Source: Acidobacteriota bacterium
Lineage (GTDB): Bacteria > Acidobacteriota > Blastocatellia > UBA7656
Direction of reading: 5' to 3'
Assembly (NCBI GenBank): GCA_040754075.1
Contig: JBFMDH010000001.1
Span: forward strand, 102,262-166,261
DNA length: 64,000 nt
In this document: in pieces, positions 54,365-63,549 of the stretch
Layout of the letters: each line of letters starts with the position of its first letter
Position numbering within the stretch: the stretch's first letter is position 1
Translations under genes and position numbers: made by a program
Notes under the pieces: generated by a model
The model's input: only the letters and a program-made list of their open reading frames with translations
Database searches by the model: none
Told to the model about the DNA's origin: nothing

Positions 54365-56764
54365 TCATTTTTCCGTGGCAAGTTTTAGTTTTAAAAATTC
54401 AATATGCGCGGTTATTTCTGAAGTCGAGACCTCTTGTTGAGGTTCGTGTGCCAATACTTCCCATTCTTTTATTGCTGCCCGATACTGCTGCTCTTTTTCA
54501 TAAATTGCAGCCAGAAGTTGGTGACAAGCCGGGCAACTGCCTGCGCTGAGCGCCTGCGCTAACCACTCTTTGGCATCAGTAAATCTGCCTTTTCTTTCTG
54601 CCCTGTGCGCCCGCTTTAACCAATCCTGCATCGCGATATTTAGCTGACCGTTGCGCGCTCGTATCAATGCCGATCTGGCTTCGGCGGATGATGGATTTAA
54701 CCTGATGGCGATTTCGGCTTCTTCGGCGGCTCTCTCCCGATCATCATTAGCAAGCCAAGCCTCAGCCATCATCAAGTGGCTACTATAAAAATTCGCGTCC
54801 CAGTTGATTGCCTGTTCGGCAAAACTGAGCAATCGCTCTTTATCTCCAGCCTGCATCGCCAGATTAGCGAGCAACACATAATTCGATTCCGGCGTGAGCG
54901 TACAAGCAAGCGATTTTTCAGCATGGCGGATGCCGGTTTCTACGGTTTCAGAAGCCTCGCCTGAAAGTGTGGCGCGCTGTTTGCCGGTTCCGTCATCGGG
55001 AATCGCTTGGCGCGACACGCTACTGATATATTGTGACAATGACTGCGCAAAGAGATAGTCATAAGCATTGACAGGATTGACGCCCTGGGTCGCCTGTTCG
55101 CCGTTTCTCATTAAACCGGATAAATCTTTGGCGATGACTGCCTGAAACGCCTGTTTGATCGCCTGGTCGGAACGAGCAGCGCCGATTGCGTACCAGACAG
55201 CGAGCGCCAGAAAAATAATCCCTGCTGCGAGCAGCAAGCGACTCACATAAATCCAAAGCCTTTTTGTGGGTGTTGAGGGAGAAAAACTGAACCTGTTCGC
55301 CGTTTCAGGTTGCGCAATAATGGTTGCTGGTCCAGCGCCAAGTCCGGCGTCTGGCGCGTCATCTTTATCATCTTGCACGCCGGCAAGTTGCGCGGTTGCC
55401 AGCGCCAGCGCCATGAAGACGAAAAAATATAACCCCGTGGGAATTTGTTCATAAATAAAAAAATTATGCGTTGACACGCCAACCAGTGCGGCAAGCATTC
55501 CGGCGCTGAGAAATTTCACTTGCCGGTTGGGAGCACCCCGATAGGCGCGGTACAAAAGCTGAAATGCCGAGACAATAAATGCCAGATAAAATATCGCTCC
55601 TGCCAGACCGTATGAGATTACCGCGTCCAGATAAGCATTATGCGAACTTTCATTGTTTATTTGCGGAGCATTTAATGCCAGCGCTGTGGATTTGTAAACT
55701 AGAAAAGCTTTACGGAAACCTTCCGGGCCACACCCGGTGATGGCATAGTGGGGAACAGCTTTGAAGGCATCGTGCCACAAAATTGTGCGTCCTGAACCGG
55801 TCAAGCCGTCCATTGCGAATGAACGCAACCGCGCGGTTACACTTTGCCCTTTCGGACTCAAGGCAATGGCTAAAACGCCCAGCAGAATAGTAATGGAAGC
55901 GATGGCAAGGCTCACCAATTGCCGTTTCCCGACAACCGGCAATCGTGCTTGCCGGTTCTTTTTTCCTATCCAGATTAAAGTCAGGCTTGCGCCCAACAAC
56001 CCCAACCACGCGCCCCTTGTTCCGCTACAAATGATTGCCGCAATCGAAAGCCCGGTTGCGATCATGGCAATTCGCCGAAGGCTTCCATTAGACAGGAATG
56101 CCAGACTTACGCCTAATGGGGTTGTGTAGAGCAAAAAGTTGCCCAGATAGTTTGCATGACCGAGCGTGCCGGGTACACGCACAATATCTCCTTGAGGTGA
56201 AGCAAAGGTATAAGTGGTCGCAGATAGAAAAGGGTCATTGCCCACAAACTGGACAATGGCATAAATGGCGATGAGCGCTCCGGTTAAAAACATCGCCCAT
56301 GCCATCATCTCCAAACGCGCCTGACAACGGTTAAGAGCGACAATAATCCCTATAAAACAGATGAAAAAACAGACATAGGTCAGCAGCCCCATCTGTTTTT
56401 CATAGCTGCCGAAAAATGCCGTGCGCGGCGACACCCCGAAATAAGTGGAAACCGCAATCGCCGCAAGATAGAGCAGGGCGAAAAGAAGATGTTTTGATTT
56501 GAGTGCTGCGAAGTGGTTGAGCGGATGATGACTCAAAGCCATAAAAAGCGTCAGCGCCAAAAATAGAATCGCGGCTCCCAGCAGTAAGGCAATAAATTTA
56601 GGCAATACCATGATGCTATAGAGAGAGGTGCTGAAGATGAGCGGTACGCTGACCAGTACCGCCAAACACCCCCGGAAAACCACGCTGCGCAAATGCTCAC
56701 CGGATGGTTGATGCGGTGGATTTTCCAACTGACGAAAGGTTTTACTCGCATCTTTTTGCGACAA
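54365..56764 (-). CDS. O-antigen ligase-type membrane protein with C-terminal TPR domain
   Basis: This is a 799-residue protein. TTG 56764 with AAGGA upstream is the probable start. Residues about 30-460 hold some 12 helices with the O-antigen ligase/polymerase signature: SGTRGAWLGLLGASLTLIW, GRTILWHDAFKAVPHYAITGCGPEGF and SSHNAYLDAVISYGLAGAIFY. Another helix at about 510-530 precedes tetratricopeptide repeats (about 600-790; NYVLLANLAMQAGDKERLL, AEAWLANDDRERAAEEAEIAIRLNPSSAEA). Such fusions may attach glycans to lipid or to protein; the acceptor cannot be told from the sequence. The gene lies far from the polysaccharide operon at 23.6-36.8 kb, so the pathway it serves is open. Confidence 0.85.
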   Translation of the reverse strand: MSQKDASKTFRQLENPPHQPSGEHLRSVVFRGCLAVLVSVPLIFSTSLYSIMVLPKFIALLLGAAILFLALTLFMALSHHPLNHFAALKSKHLLFALLYLAAIAVSTYFGVSPRTAFFGSYEKQMGLLTYVCFFICFIGIIVALNRCQARLEMMAWAMFLTGALIAIYAIVQFVGNDPFLSATTYTFASPQGDIVRVPGTLGHANYLGNFLLYTTPLGVSLAFLSNGSLRRIAMIATGLSIAAIICSGTRGAWLGLLGASLTLIWIGKKNRQARLPVVGKRQLVSLAIASITILLGVLAIALSPKGQSVTARLRSFAMDGLTGSGRTILWHDAFKAVPHYAITGCGPEGFRKAFLVYKSTALALNAPQINNESSHNAYLDAVISYGLAGAIFYLAFIVSAFQLLYRAYRGAPNRQVKFLSAGMLAALVGVSTHNFFIYEQIPTGLYFFVFMALALATAQLAGVQDDKDDAPDAGLGAGPATIIAQPETANRFSFSPSTPTKRLWIYVSRLLLAAGIIFLALAVWYAIGAARSDQAIKQAFQAVIAKDLSGLMRNGEQATQGVNPVNAYDYLFAQSLSQYISSVSRQAIPDDGTGKQRATLSGEASETVETGIRHAEKSLACTLTPESNYVLLANLAMQAGDKERLLSFAEQAINWDANFYSSHLMMAEAWLANDDRERAAEEAEIAIRLNPSSAEARSALIRARNGQLNIAMQDWLKRAHRAERKGRFTDAKEWLAQALSAGSCPACHQLLAAIYEKEQQYRAAIKEWEVLAHEPQQEVSTSEITAHIEFLKLKLATEK

Positions 56765-57290
56765 GATAAAATGTCCTTAAACTGAATTAGCAGAGGCGGC
56801 ATATCCGCCTGTTTGTTCTGAATTGGAGGAAGAAGATTGCCAGACAAAATCTACAACTTCAAATTGCTATCGTAAGCCACACTTTTCATTGCGCCCGATG
56901 CGCAAGCTCTTTATGCATACATCATTATCAAACCGGATAATTACCCCAGCACATATGTTCTCGCGCATATTCATTACGTAGCGCAGAGCGAAGGCTACAA
57001 AGAAAAATATTTGCAATGGTTTTTGAGAACGATGCTTTCGTTGATGCAGGGATACGCGAACGCGCCAAACAGGAAGACAGCGTTTTTTCTATCCGCCCGC
57101 TTGAAAAAGACTCACAAGGCGTTTGCCATTGCACGCAGGATATTAAACTTCGCCGATTGTGATACCGGATTGATAACCCTAAACAGAGCAAAACAATTGT
57201 TGTTTTTCTTTCAAATTGATGTCGGGCGCAAAGCGAGAGCCGACACCTAACTTTGCGCCCGGTAATCTCTACACACGAGATGTGAAAAAG
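56765..57290. other. Intergenic region without recognised gene
   Basis: In 526 bases I see only short frames with no family resemblance on either strand, no ribosome-binding site matched to them, and no long repeat. AAGGA near 56774 belongs to the O-antigen ligase-TPR gene. A decayed gene cannot be excluded. Confidence 0.4.
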
Positions 57291-57875
57291 TTACGTTCTG
57301 CCGGTGCGCTCGGCAAATTTACTCTGGCGATGGGTTTGTTGACTGAATAACGAAATCATTTCTCGATTGAATGCCGGAATATCATCGGGTTTGCGACTGG
57401 TCACCAGTCCGTTTTCATTGACGACATCCCGATCAACCCATTTAGCTCCCGCATTCAGCAAATCGGTTTTAATCGAATGCCAGGAGGTAAGGGTGCGCCC
57501 TTTGGCTGCGCCTGCATCAATCAACAGGCAGGGACCATGACAAATCGCCGCAACCGGTTTGCCTGCGTCAAAAAATTCTTTAATGAAAGCAATAGCGCGT
57601 GGCGTGATGCGCAGTTTATCGGGATTGATGACGCCGCCAGGCAATAATAAGGCGTCAAACTCATCTGAACGCGCATTATCCAAAGCGACATCAACAGGGA
57701 ATTCATCGCCCCACTGGGTATGCTGCCAGCCTTTTACTTTCTTTCCGGCAGGTGAAACAATTTGCGTAACCGCTCCTGCTGCTTCCAATGCCTTTTTCGG
57801 TTCGGTGAGTTCCACCTGCTCAAACCCATTCTCAACCAGAATCGCAACTTTCAAATTGCTTAATTGTTTATCCAT
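57291..57875 (-). CDS. DJ-1/PfpI family protein (general stress protein 18-like)
   Basis: This encodes about 194 residues from ATG 57875, with AAAGGAGAT upstream; the longer frame to 57917 skips this site. The class I glutamine amidotransferase-like fold is clear: KVAILVENGFEQVELTEP with the conserved Glu, DALLLPGGVINPDKLR, and the nucleophile elbow AAICHGPCLL with Cys112. Members act as proteases, glyoxalases or deglycases in stress; which one cannot be told here. It follows the diaminopimelate operon on the same strand but is separated by 309 bases and probably has its own promoter. Confidence 0.9.
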   Translation of the reverse strand: MDKQLSNLKVAILVENGFEQVELTEPKKALEAAGAVTQIVSPAGKKVKGWQHTQWGDEFPVDVALDNARSDEFDALLLPGGVINPDKLRITPRAIAFIKEFFDAGKPVAAICHGPCLLIDAGAAKGRTLTSWHSIKTDLLNAGAKWVDRDVVNENGLVTSRKPDDIPAFNREMISLFSQQTHRQSKFAERTGRT

Positions 57876-58184
57876 CTTAAAATCTCCTTTATTGATGATA
57901 CTAAACCTGAGCGGCAAACCGGACTGATGGTCATGAGACGGACTGGCGATGTTTATCTGCGCGATAAACAGTCGCAGTTTGTCCTTTAACCATACTCATT
58001 TGGATTTGCAACTCAGTATGAAATTTAAACGAGCAATTGCAATGCCATCTCAATGAAGAAACCTGAAGATATGAGACCGGTGAAAAGGAGATGAGATTAA
58101 ACCATTATCTCTGAATGACGGATTATAAAATTCTCTTCAATTGAATTTGAAGAAGCCTGACAAATCTGCTTGAGATTTTAGCTC
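57876..58184. other. Intergenic region with candidate operator hairpin
   Basis: No gene is supported. Bases 57950-57957 (TGTTTATC) and 57963-57970 form a perfect 8-bp inverted repeat with a 5-base centre, 75 bases upstream of the DJ-1/PfpI start. It could be a regulator-binding site or a short hairpin. Confidence 0.4.
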
Positions 58185-59327
58185 TCAAGCAAATTTTTGT
58201 AATCCTTTTGCCATACGCTGAATAGCTTCTTCGATAAACGTTGGTTCGATGGAATACGATAATCGCAAGTAACCGCGCCCTTCTTTGCCGAACGCATCGC
58301 CGGGAACCGTGATGACACCCTCTTCAAGCAAACGCATCGCCACCGCTTCGGCTTCACCGTAACGCGAAATATCAAGCATGACATAAAACCCGCCTTCGCC
58401 GGCAACATACGGTAAACCGAGTTCTCGCTCTATCGCTGCGCTTATTACATCGCGGCGATGTTTCAGTTCATCGCGCATGGCTTTTGTCGCCTTACGACCT
58501 TCATCTGTAAAAGCGGCGAGCGCAGCTTTTTGTGAAACCGATGAAGCGCAGGAAGAGATGTATTGGTGCATCACCGTAACATAGCGTATGACTTCCGCAT
58601 CGCCAACCGCCCAACCCAATCGCCAGCCGGTCATGCTCATCATTTTCGACATGCCCGAAACGATAATCGTTTTGTCATAAAACTCCGCTAGCGACGACGG
58701 GCGCTCGTCTGTGAAATAGAGTTCGCGGTAGATTTCATCAGCAATGATGTATACCTCTGACCCGCGCAAGGTATCGGCAATGAACTGCAAATCCGCGCGA
58801 CTGATGACGCGGCTCGTCGGATTTGATGGCGAGACAATCAACGCCAAACGGGTTTTATCGGTAAGCGATTTTTCAAATTCTCGGCGGTCAAATTGAAAAC
58901 CTTTGGCGGCAGGCATCACGTAGTGTACGACCTGCGCTCCGGCGATTTCGGCAATCGTTGTATAGGCGCTAAAACCAGGGTCGGGCAAAACGGCTTCGTC
59001 ACCGGGATTGAGAATCGAGAGCATCACGGCAAACAAAGCTTCTTCCGCGCCGTTGGTGACACAGACAGAATCGGCTCCTATAGCCGATTTCAAGCCATCG
59101 CTATGAAAACGGGCAACCTGTTCGCGCAACGCCAGCAGTCCGGCATTTGGCGTGTAACCGAGTCGTTCTTCTTTAACGACCCGCGCCGCTTCCCGGCGAA
59201 TCACCTCGGGGGTTAAGAAATCCGGTTCGCCAAGTCCCAGGTTGATTGACCCCGCAGGCGCAGCGTCATACAAACGCCGCGTCGCGCTCTTTTGCACATG
59301 CTTAATTCTGTCAGCCGGTTTGAACAT
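58185..59327 (-). CDS. Pyridoxal-phosphate aminotransferase, class I/II (possible DapC role)
   Basis: This encodes about 380 residues from ATG 59327, directly after the stop of the endonuclease V gene; a GTG at 59351 lies inside that gene. Fold type I features are present: NLGLGEPDFLTPEV, TNGAEEALFAVMLSILNPGDEAVLPDPGFSAY, SPSNPTSRV, IADEIYREL and the cofactor lysine Lys228 in SGMSKMMSMTGWRLGW. Aspartate aminotransferase relatives of this type can also act on N-succinyl-2-amino-6-ketopimelate. Its place beside dapD, dapA and dapB, with no other dapC in view, makes that role likely but unproven. Confidence 0.8.
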   Translation of the reverse strand: MFKPADRIKHVQKSATRRLYDAAPAGSINLGLGEPDFLTPEVIRREAARVVKEERLGYTPNAGLLALREQVARFHSDGLKSAIGADSVCVTNGAEEALFAVMLSILNPGDEAVLPDPGFSAYTTIAEIAGAQVVHYVMPAAKGFQFDRREFEKSLTDKTRLALIVSPSNPTSRVISRADLQFIADTLRGSEVYIIADEIYRELYFTDERPSSLAEFYDKTIIVSGMSKMMSMTGWRLGWAVGDAEVIRYVTVMHQYISSCASSVSQKAALAAFTDEGRKATKAMRDELKHRRDVISAAIERELGLPYVAGEGGFYVMLDISRYGEAEAVAMRLLEEGVITVPGDAFGKEGRGYLRLSYSIEPTFIEEAIQRMAKGLQKFA

Positions 59328-59329
59328 AA

Positions 59330-60076
59330 TTAAATTTTCGGCGGTTGCCACGCCTCATTGCGTCGCAAAGCGTTGACGAACAGGTGCGCCAGCCGCGTCG
59401 GTTCCGGTATGCGATACTTGCTGCCTTTCGCTTTACCGGTCGTTTCCTCACCCGCTGCGTAACCTTTTACGCAACGCAAAGTCAAAGCCATTGAGGTTTG
59501 AATGTCAGCCATATGCCCGGGTGAAATATAGACCGGGCTGGTGCGGTTTTTAGTTCGTACGACTGCGCCAATGGTTTCGCCTTTGTCCATAAGCAACGAC
59601 CAACTGCCCGTGGTTTCCGGTGGCTCTTCATACTTGCCGGTGAGCAGAGATTTGCCGCAACCGATGGTCGGCAGTCCCAAAACCAGTCCCATATGCGAAG
59701 CAATGCCGACCCTGCGCGGATGGGCGATGCCTTGCCCGTCAAACATCACGACATCGGGTCGCATAGCTAAACGTTCCCAGGCTTCCAGAAGCGGCGGCGC
59801 TTCACGAAACGAAAGCAATCCGGGAATGTAGGGAAATGTCACTTTGGTTTCAACGCCTGCGGTCGCAATGACTTTGAGTTCTGGCAACTGCAATACCACG
59901 AATGCCGCATAAACCACCGGCGAATATTTGTTGAATGAAACGTCGGCTCCCGCGACCAACTCGATATCATCCGGCAGCGGTTGAATGATGACCTGTTCGC
60001 GCAAGCGGTTTTGTAAAGCGATGGCTTCTTTCGGACTCACATCCCATGAATGAAATTGCTTGATTGATTTTTTCAT
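59330..60076 (-). CDS. nfi: Endonuclease V
   Basis: This is a 248-residue protein of the Nfi family. The recognisable blocks are VAGADVSFN (first catalytic Asp), YIPGLLSFREAPPLLEAWE (Glu), DVVMFDGQGIAHPRRVGIASHMGLVLGLPTIGCGKS (second Asp and basic patch) and a late YISPGHMADIQTSM. It cleaves DNA one base 3' of deaminated adenine (hypoxanthine) and starts its repair; some homologues act on inosine RNA. It sits within the lysine-pathway operon between dapD (21 bases away) and the aminotransferase (overlap-free, 2 bases), an unrelated passenger in functional terms. Confidence 0.93.
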   Translation of the reverse strand: MKKSIKQFHSWDVSPKEAIALQNRLREQVIIQPLPDDIELVAGADVSFNKYSPVVYAAFVVLQLPELKVIATAGVETKVTFPYIPGLLSFREAPPLLEAWERLAMRPDVVMFDGQGIAHPRRVGIASHMGLVLGLPTIGCGKSLLTGKYEEPPETTGSWSLLMDKGETIGAVVRTKNRTSPVYISPGHMADIQTSMALTLRCVKGYAAGEETTGKAKGSKYRIPEPTRLAHLFVNALRRNEAWQPPKI

Positions 60077-60097
60077 CGCTCAATTCGCTACCGCCGG

Positions 60098-60928
60098 TTA
60101 GCGCAGGAAATCTTCGAGCTTTACCGATGCGTCGGTTTTTTCATCGCGATACTTGACGATAATCGGCATATAGACCGAAAGCCCTAACGCTTCACCTTTA
60201 CCTTTTGTGACCGCACGCGATCCCGCGACCACCACCGCGCCCGCAGGAATTTCCAGCGGCGCGTCTTCGGTTTTGCGATAAAAACGGTCGTTGACCAGAT
60301 CGTAAACCGGGGTGCCGCCGGTGATAATCGTGCCCGCCGCCAGCACCGCGCGTTCGCGAATGATTGCGCCTTCATAGACGCCGCAATTGCCGCCGATTAA
60401 CACATCGTCTTCAATAATCACTGGCATTGAACCGATGGGTTCGAGCACGCCGCCGATTTGCGCGGCTGCGGAAATATGAACACGCTTGCCGACCTGCGCG
60501 CACGAGCCAACCAGGGCGTGCGAATCAATCATCGTGCCTTCGTCAACATAAGCGCCGGCATTGACATACATCGGCGGCATACAGGTGACGCCGCGCGCGA
60601 TGAAACAACCGTCGCGAATCGAAGACCCGCCCGGCACAATGCGCACACCGTCATCTGCGCCGATGCGTTTTAACGGGTAGGTGTGTTTGTCGAAGAAGCG
60701 AAAGTTTTCGTTGACGGAAAAGTCTTCGATGCGCCCCAGTCGAAAGCCGAGCAGGATGCCTTGCTTGACCCAGAAATTGACGCGCCACTGTCCAGCGACT
60801 TTTTCAGCGGCACGCGCTTCGCCGCGATTGAGCGCAGCTTTGAATTCATCGAATAAGGCGAAGTGTTCGTCGCCAAACTGCGCGGGCGGGTTTTCAAATA
60901 AGCTTTGAATGTTTTCAGCTAATGCCAT
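60098..60928 (-). CDS. dapD: 2,3,4,5-tetrahydropyridine-2,6-dicarboxylate N-succinyltransferase
   Basis: This is a 276-residue protein of the usual DapD length. A helical N-terminus (residues 1-90) precedes a left-handed beta helix of hexapeptide repeats: [41 protein letters not shown], then [24 protein letters not shown]. It succinylates tetrahydrodipicolinate, the first step of the succinylase branch to diaminopimelate and lysine, and so serves cell-wall synthesis. It formerly lay close behind dapA; a 21-bp duplication of the dapA end still stands 16 bases before its start. Confidence 0.95.
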   Translation of the reverse strand: MALAENIQSLFENPPAQFGDEHFALFDEFKAALNRGEARAAEKVAGQWRVNFWVKQGILLGFRLGRIEDFSVNENFRFFDKHTYPLKRIGADDGVRIVPGGSSIRDGCFIARGVTCMPPMYVNAGAYVDEGTMIDSHALVGSCAQVGKRVHISAAAQIGGVLEPIGSMPVIIEDDVLIGGNCGVYEGAIIRERAVLAAGTIITGGTPVYDLVNDRFYRKTEDAPLEIPAGAVVVAGSRAVTKGKGEALGLSVYMPIIVKYRDEKTDASVKLEDFLR

Positions 60929-60943
60929 TGCGATTTCAACCTC

Positions 60944-60964
60944 ATTAAATCAATTGCAAATCAA
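60944..60964. repeat. 21-bp direct repeat, copy 1 (relic of the dapA 3' end)
   Basis: These 21 bases are identical to 61299-61319, which are the last codons and stop of dapA. Read on the minus strand they still encode DLQLI and a stop, now out of place before dapD. The two copies flank the small plus-strand gene at 61009-61284. Confidence 0.85.
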
Positions 60965-61008
60965 GCGGTTTGGCGTTGGTTTTCTGTTGATGTTACAATC
61001 GGCTTCAT

Positions 61009-61284
61009 ATGAATCCAAATGTGGCAATCATATCATCTGTGATAGCGGTTGTTACCATCGTTTTAGCGATCTTTGGCGCGTCATGGCTAAATCAGCGAGT
61101 CACCGAAAAACTGCTTGAGCAAATGGAAAGACGATTTGATGCTCGGTTCGATACTCTGTTGACAGAGTTTCGTTCGGAGATCAAACGCCTTGACCAACGG
61201 TTGGATTCTGTTGAACATCGCCTTGATAGAATAGAACGACAACTTGAGGCTATATTTAAACCGGTGCTGCCTCCACGTTCTTGA
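61009..61284 (+). CDS. Small membrane-anchored coiled-coil protein
   Basis: This is a 91-residue protein with an N-terminal transmembrane helix (VAIISSVIAVVTIVLAIFGA), then a charged amphipathic coiled coil (LEQMERRFDARFDTLLTEF and RLDQRLDSVEHRLDRIERQL) and a short tail. It is encoded against the direction of all surrounding dap genes. I know of no family name. Upstream is only a weak ribosome-binding site. It lies between two exact copies of a 21-bp sequence, so it appears to have been inserted between dapA and dapD. Confidence 0.7.
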   Translation: MNPNVAIISSVIAVVTIVLAIFGASWLNQRVTEKLLEQMERRFDARFDTLLTEFRSEIKRLDQRLDSVEHRLDRIERQLEAIFKPVLPPRS

Positions 61285-61298
61285 TGGTTTTGCTATCT

Positions 61299-61319
61299 AT
61301 TAAATCAATTGCAAATCAA
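61299..61319. repeat. 21-bp direct repeat, copy 2 (dapA 3' end)
   Basis: This is the intact copy at the end of dapA, including the stop codon at 61300-61302. It is identical to 60944-60964, with sequence diverging on both sides of the repeat. Confidence 0.85.
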
Positions 61320-62187
61320 CCAGCACCTTGCGGAGTTTCTCACGTGTCGCTTCACTAACCGGAACAATCGGCAAACGCGCGGTCTCTTCGATTTTGCCCA
61401 TCATCGCCAGTGCCGCCTTAACCGGCGCGGGACTGGTTTCAATAAAATTGGCTTTCATTAACGGCATCAGTTGAGCGTTCAAACGACGCGCTTCTGCGTA
61501 GTCGCCATCATTGCAGGCTTTGGTAAGCTGAGTCATCTGTCGCGGAATTTCATTCGAGGCGACGGAAATCAACCCGCAACCGCCGACGGCAACCAGCGGC
61601 AAAGTCATCGAATCATCGCCCGACAGCAACAGGAAATCTTCCGGCATCCGAATGGCGATGTCGGTGATTTGCGAAATATCGCCCGAGGCTTCTTTGACGC
61701 CGACGATGTTGGGAAACTCTGCGATGCGCAACAAGGTGTCCGGCAATAAATTGACATTGGTGCGCGGCGGCACGTTGTAAACGATAATCGGCAAATTCGT
61801 TGACTCGGCGATGGCGCGATAATGTTGGAATAAACCTTCCTGCGTCGGTTTATTGTAATAAGGCGTCACCGACAACAACCCATCAACGCCCAGGCGTTCG
61901 TATTCGCGGGCTTTTTCGATAATCGCTGCGGTATTGTTGCCGCCTGCCCCGGCAATCACCGGCACACGTTTACCGGCAGTTTCCAGAACGATTTCAACGA
62001 CGCGATGTTGTTCGCTGTTCGTCAGCGTCGGGGTTTCGCCGGTGGTTCCGCAGGGCACCAGAAAATTGATGCCTTCGGCAATCTGCCACTCAACGAACGC
62101 CCGGAGTGCCGCTTCGTTAATTGATAAATCTTTATTGAACGGCGTCACCAGCGCCGTCCCGCATCCTCTGAGGTCTTGTATGTTCAT
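61300..62187 (-). CDS. dapA: 4-hydroxy-tetrahydrodipicolinate synthase
   Basis: This encodes about 295 residues from ATG 62187 (a TTG 18 bases earlier is possible). It is a TIM-barrel lyase with all catalytic residues in place: Thr48/Thr49 in PCGTTGETPT, Tyr110/Tyr111 in SVTPYYNKP, Tyr137 in VYNVPPRT and the Schiff-base Lys165 in VGVKEASGD. It condenses pyruvate with aspartate semialdehyde, the entry to the lysine/diaminopimelate pathway. dapB ends 18 bases upstream in the same operon. Confidence 0.95.
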   Translation of the reverse strand: MNIQDLRGCGTALVTPFNKDLSINEAALRAFVEWQIAEGINFLVPCGTTGETPTLTNSEQHRVVEIVLETAGKRVPVIAGAGGNNTAAIIEKAREYERLGVDGLLSVTPYYNKPTQEGLFQHYRAIAESTNLPIIVYNVPPRTNVNLLPDTLLRIAEFPNIVGVKEASGDISQITDIAIRMPEDFLLLSGDDSMTLPLVAVGGCGLISVASNEIPRQMTQLTKACNDGDYAEARRLNAQLMPLMKANFIETSPAPVKAALAMMGKIEETARLPIVPVSEATREKLRKVLVDLQLI

Positions 62188-62205
62188 TTTCGTTTCTCGA
62201 TTCAA

Positions 62206-62880
62206 TTAAGCATGTTCGCCAAAAATTTGCGGAAATTCATAGAAGCCTTTTCGCGCTTCAATCCACTTTGCCGCAACAATCGCGCCTTCGGCGAAACCTG
62301 CGCGACTGCGCGCCGTGTGGGTAATCGTCAAGGTATCGACTTCCGAATCGAAGCCGACCGTATGCGTGCCGGGAATGTATCCGGCGCGGGTGCTTGCCGT
62401 CGGCGTTGACCTGCCATATACCTCGTCGATTCGCTGTTTCAATGAAAGCGCCGTGCCCGATGGCGCATCCAGTTTGAATTTGTGATGCGCCTCTTCCAAA
62501 AACGGGTCGTAGCTGTCGAAATCTTTAAAAAGCTTTGCCGCGTATTCGACGATTTTGAACATCAGGTTGACGCCGATGCTGAAGTTCGAGCCGTACACCA
62601 ATCCGATGTTTGCGGTTTCGACAATCATTCGCGCTTCACTGAGTTTGTCATACCAGCCGGTGGTGCCAATGACTATTGATTTACCGGCGTTGGCGGCTAA
62701 TTGCAAATTCTCAATTACGACATCGGGTCGGGTGAAATCGATGCACACGTCTGCGTCTCGAAGTTCGCCGCGACCGCCAACAATCGGGTCAATCACGCAA
62801 GCAATGTCGAGTTGATGACGCGCCGCTGCCTGCTCAAGCATATGTCCCATTTTGCCATAACCGAAGAGTGCGATTTTCAT
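62206..62880 (-). CDS. dapB: 4-hydroxy-tetrahydrodipicolinate reductase (short form)
   Basis: This is a 224-residue protein, shorter than the roughly 270 of the Escherichia coli enzyme, with loops trimmed in the nucleotide-binding half. The Rossmann motif is FGYGKMGHM. Catalytic residues lie in EEAHHKFKLDAPSGTA (His132, His133, Lys136). IGTTGWYDK and SNFSIGVNLMF are also conserved. It reduces the DapA product using NAD(P)H. The ATG overlaps the stop of the upstream hypothetical gene by four bases, so the two are coupled in translation. Confidence 0.95.
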   Translation of the reverse strand: MKIALFGYGKMGHMLEQAAARHQLDIACVIDPIVGGRGELRDADVCIDFTRPDVVIENLQLAANAGKSIVIGTTGWYDKLSEARMIVETANIGLVYGSNFSIGVNLMFKIVEYAAKLFKDFDSYDPFLEEAHHKFKLDAPSGTALSLKQRIDEVYGRSTPTASTRAGYIPGTHTVGFDSEVDTLTITHTARSRAGFAEGAIVAAKWIEARKGFYEFPQIFGEHA

Positions 62881-63533
62881 AGCTCTTTCAATTCCTTGAC
62901 CAGTTCTTTAATCGAAAACTTCAACATCACCTCTTTACCCTGCAACGAAAACATGGCGCTGGCTTCATCGTTTAAATCGCCGATGACGGGTTTGCCGCTG
63001 GCATTTTTTCGCGGCACCAGCGCCGCATATTGGTTGCCTTTGTCGACTTCAAACGCCGTCGCCAATGCTTCTTTGAGCCGGGGTTTGAACGTCGCATCGT
63101 AAACTTCGGCGTCGGTGATGCGATTGGCGGCGTCGTGTTCTTTGTAAAGCGTGAAGGCTTTTTTATCCAATGGGTCCCAGGGTTTTTTGCTGCCTACTTT
63201 GATAAACAGGTAAAACATATAATGTTTTTCCGGGCGCAAATCGAAATATTCCCAATCGGCTTCTTTGACATTCAATTGTCCTTTGTCAAGCATATCGGAA
63301 ACCAATACGCGCACCACTTCATCAGTTACCCACAAGACTTTGGCGCTGATGCCGCCGCGAAATTTGGCGATGATACCTGTGCCGCGTGAAGCTTTTTCCA
63401 GAATCGCTTTGCGCTCAGTGGGCGCAATGTAACGTTTCCAGGTTGCGCTCTGGGTTGAAAAAACGTTTGCATTAATGCCGGTTGAAAAAAACATCACACA
63501 CAGTGAAAAAATCATCAGTGATTTGCGTAACAT
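62877..63533 (-). CDS. Hypothetical secreted protein coupled to dapB
   Basis: This is a 218-residue protein with GGAGG upstream and a signal peptide (MLRKSLMIFSLCVMFFSTGINA). The mature part appears alpha/beta, with KRYIAPTERKAILEKASRGTG, LRPEKHYMFYLFIKV and a C-terminal lysine-rich helix. I do not recognise a family. Its stop overlaps the dapB start by four bases, and the next gene upstream also reads into it, so an exported protein leads the lysine operon. Why is not clear. Confidence 0.7.
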   Translation of the reverse strand: MLRKSLMIFSLCVMFFSTGINANVFSTQSATWKRYIAPTERKAILEKASRGTGIIAKFRGGISAKVLWVTDEVVRVLVSDMLDKGQLNVKEADWEYFDLRPEKHYMFYLFIKVGSKKPWDPLDKKAFTLYKEHDAANRITDAEVYDATFKPRLKEALATAFEVDKGNQYAALVPRKNASGKPVIGDLNDEASAMFSLQGKEVMLKFSIKELVKELKEL

Positions 63534-63549
63534 GCTGCCTCCGCGAAAA

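Noticed and set aside
56928..57191. Possible small gene in the gap before the O-antigen ligase-TPR gene
   Set aside because: Translations in all frames show no recognisable family and no matched ribosome-binding site.
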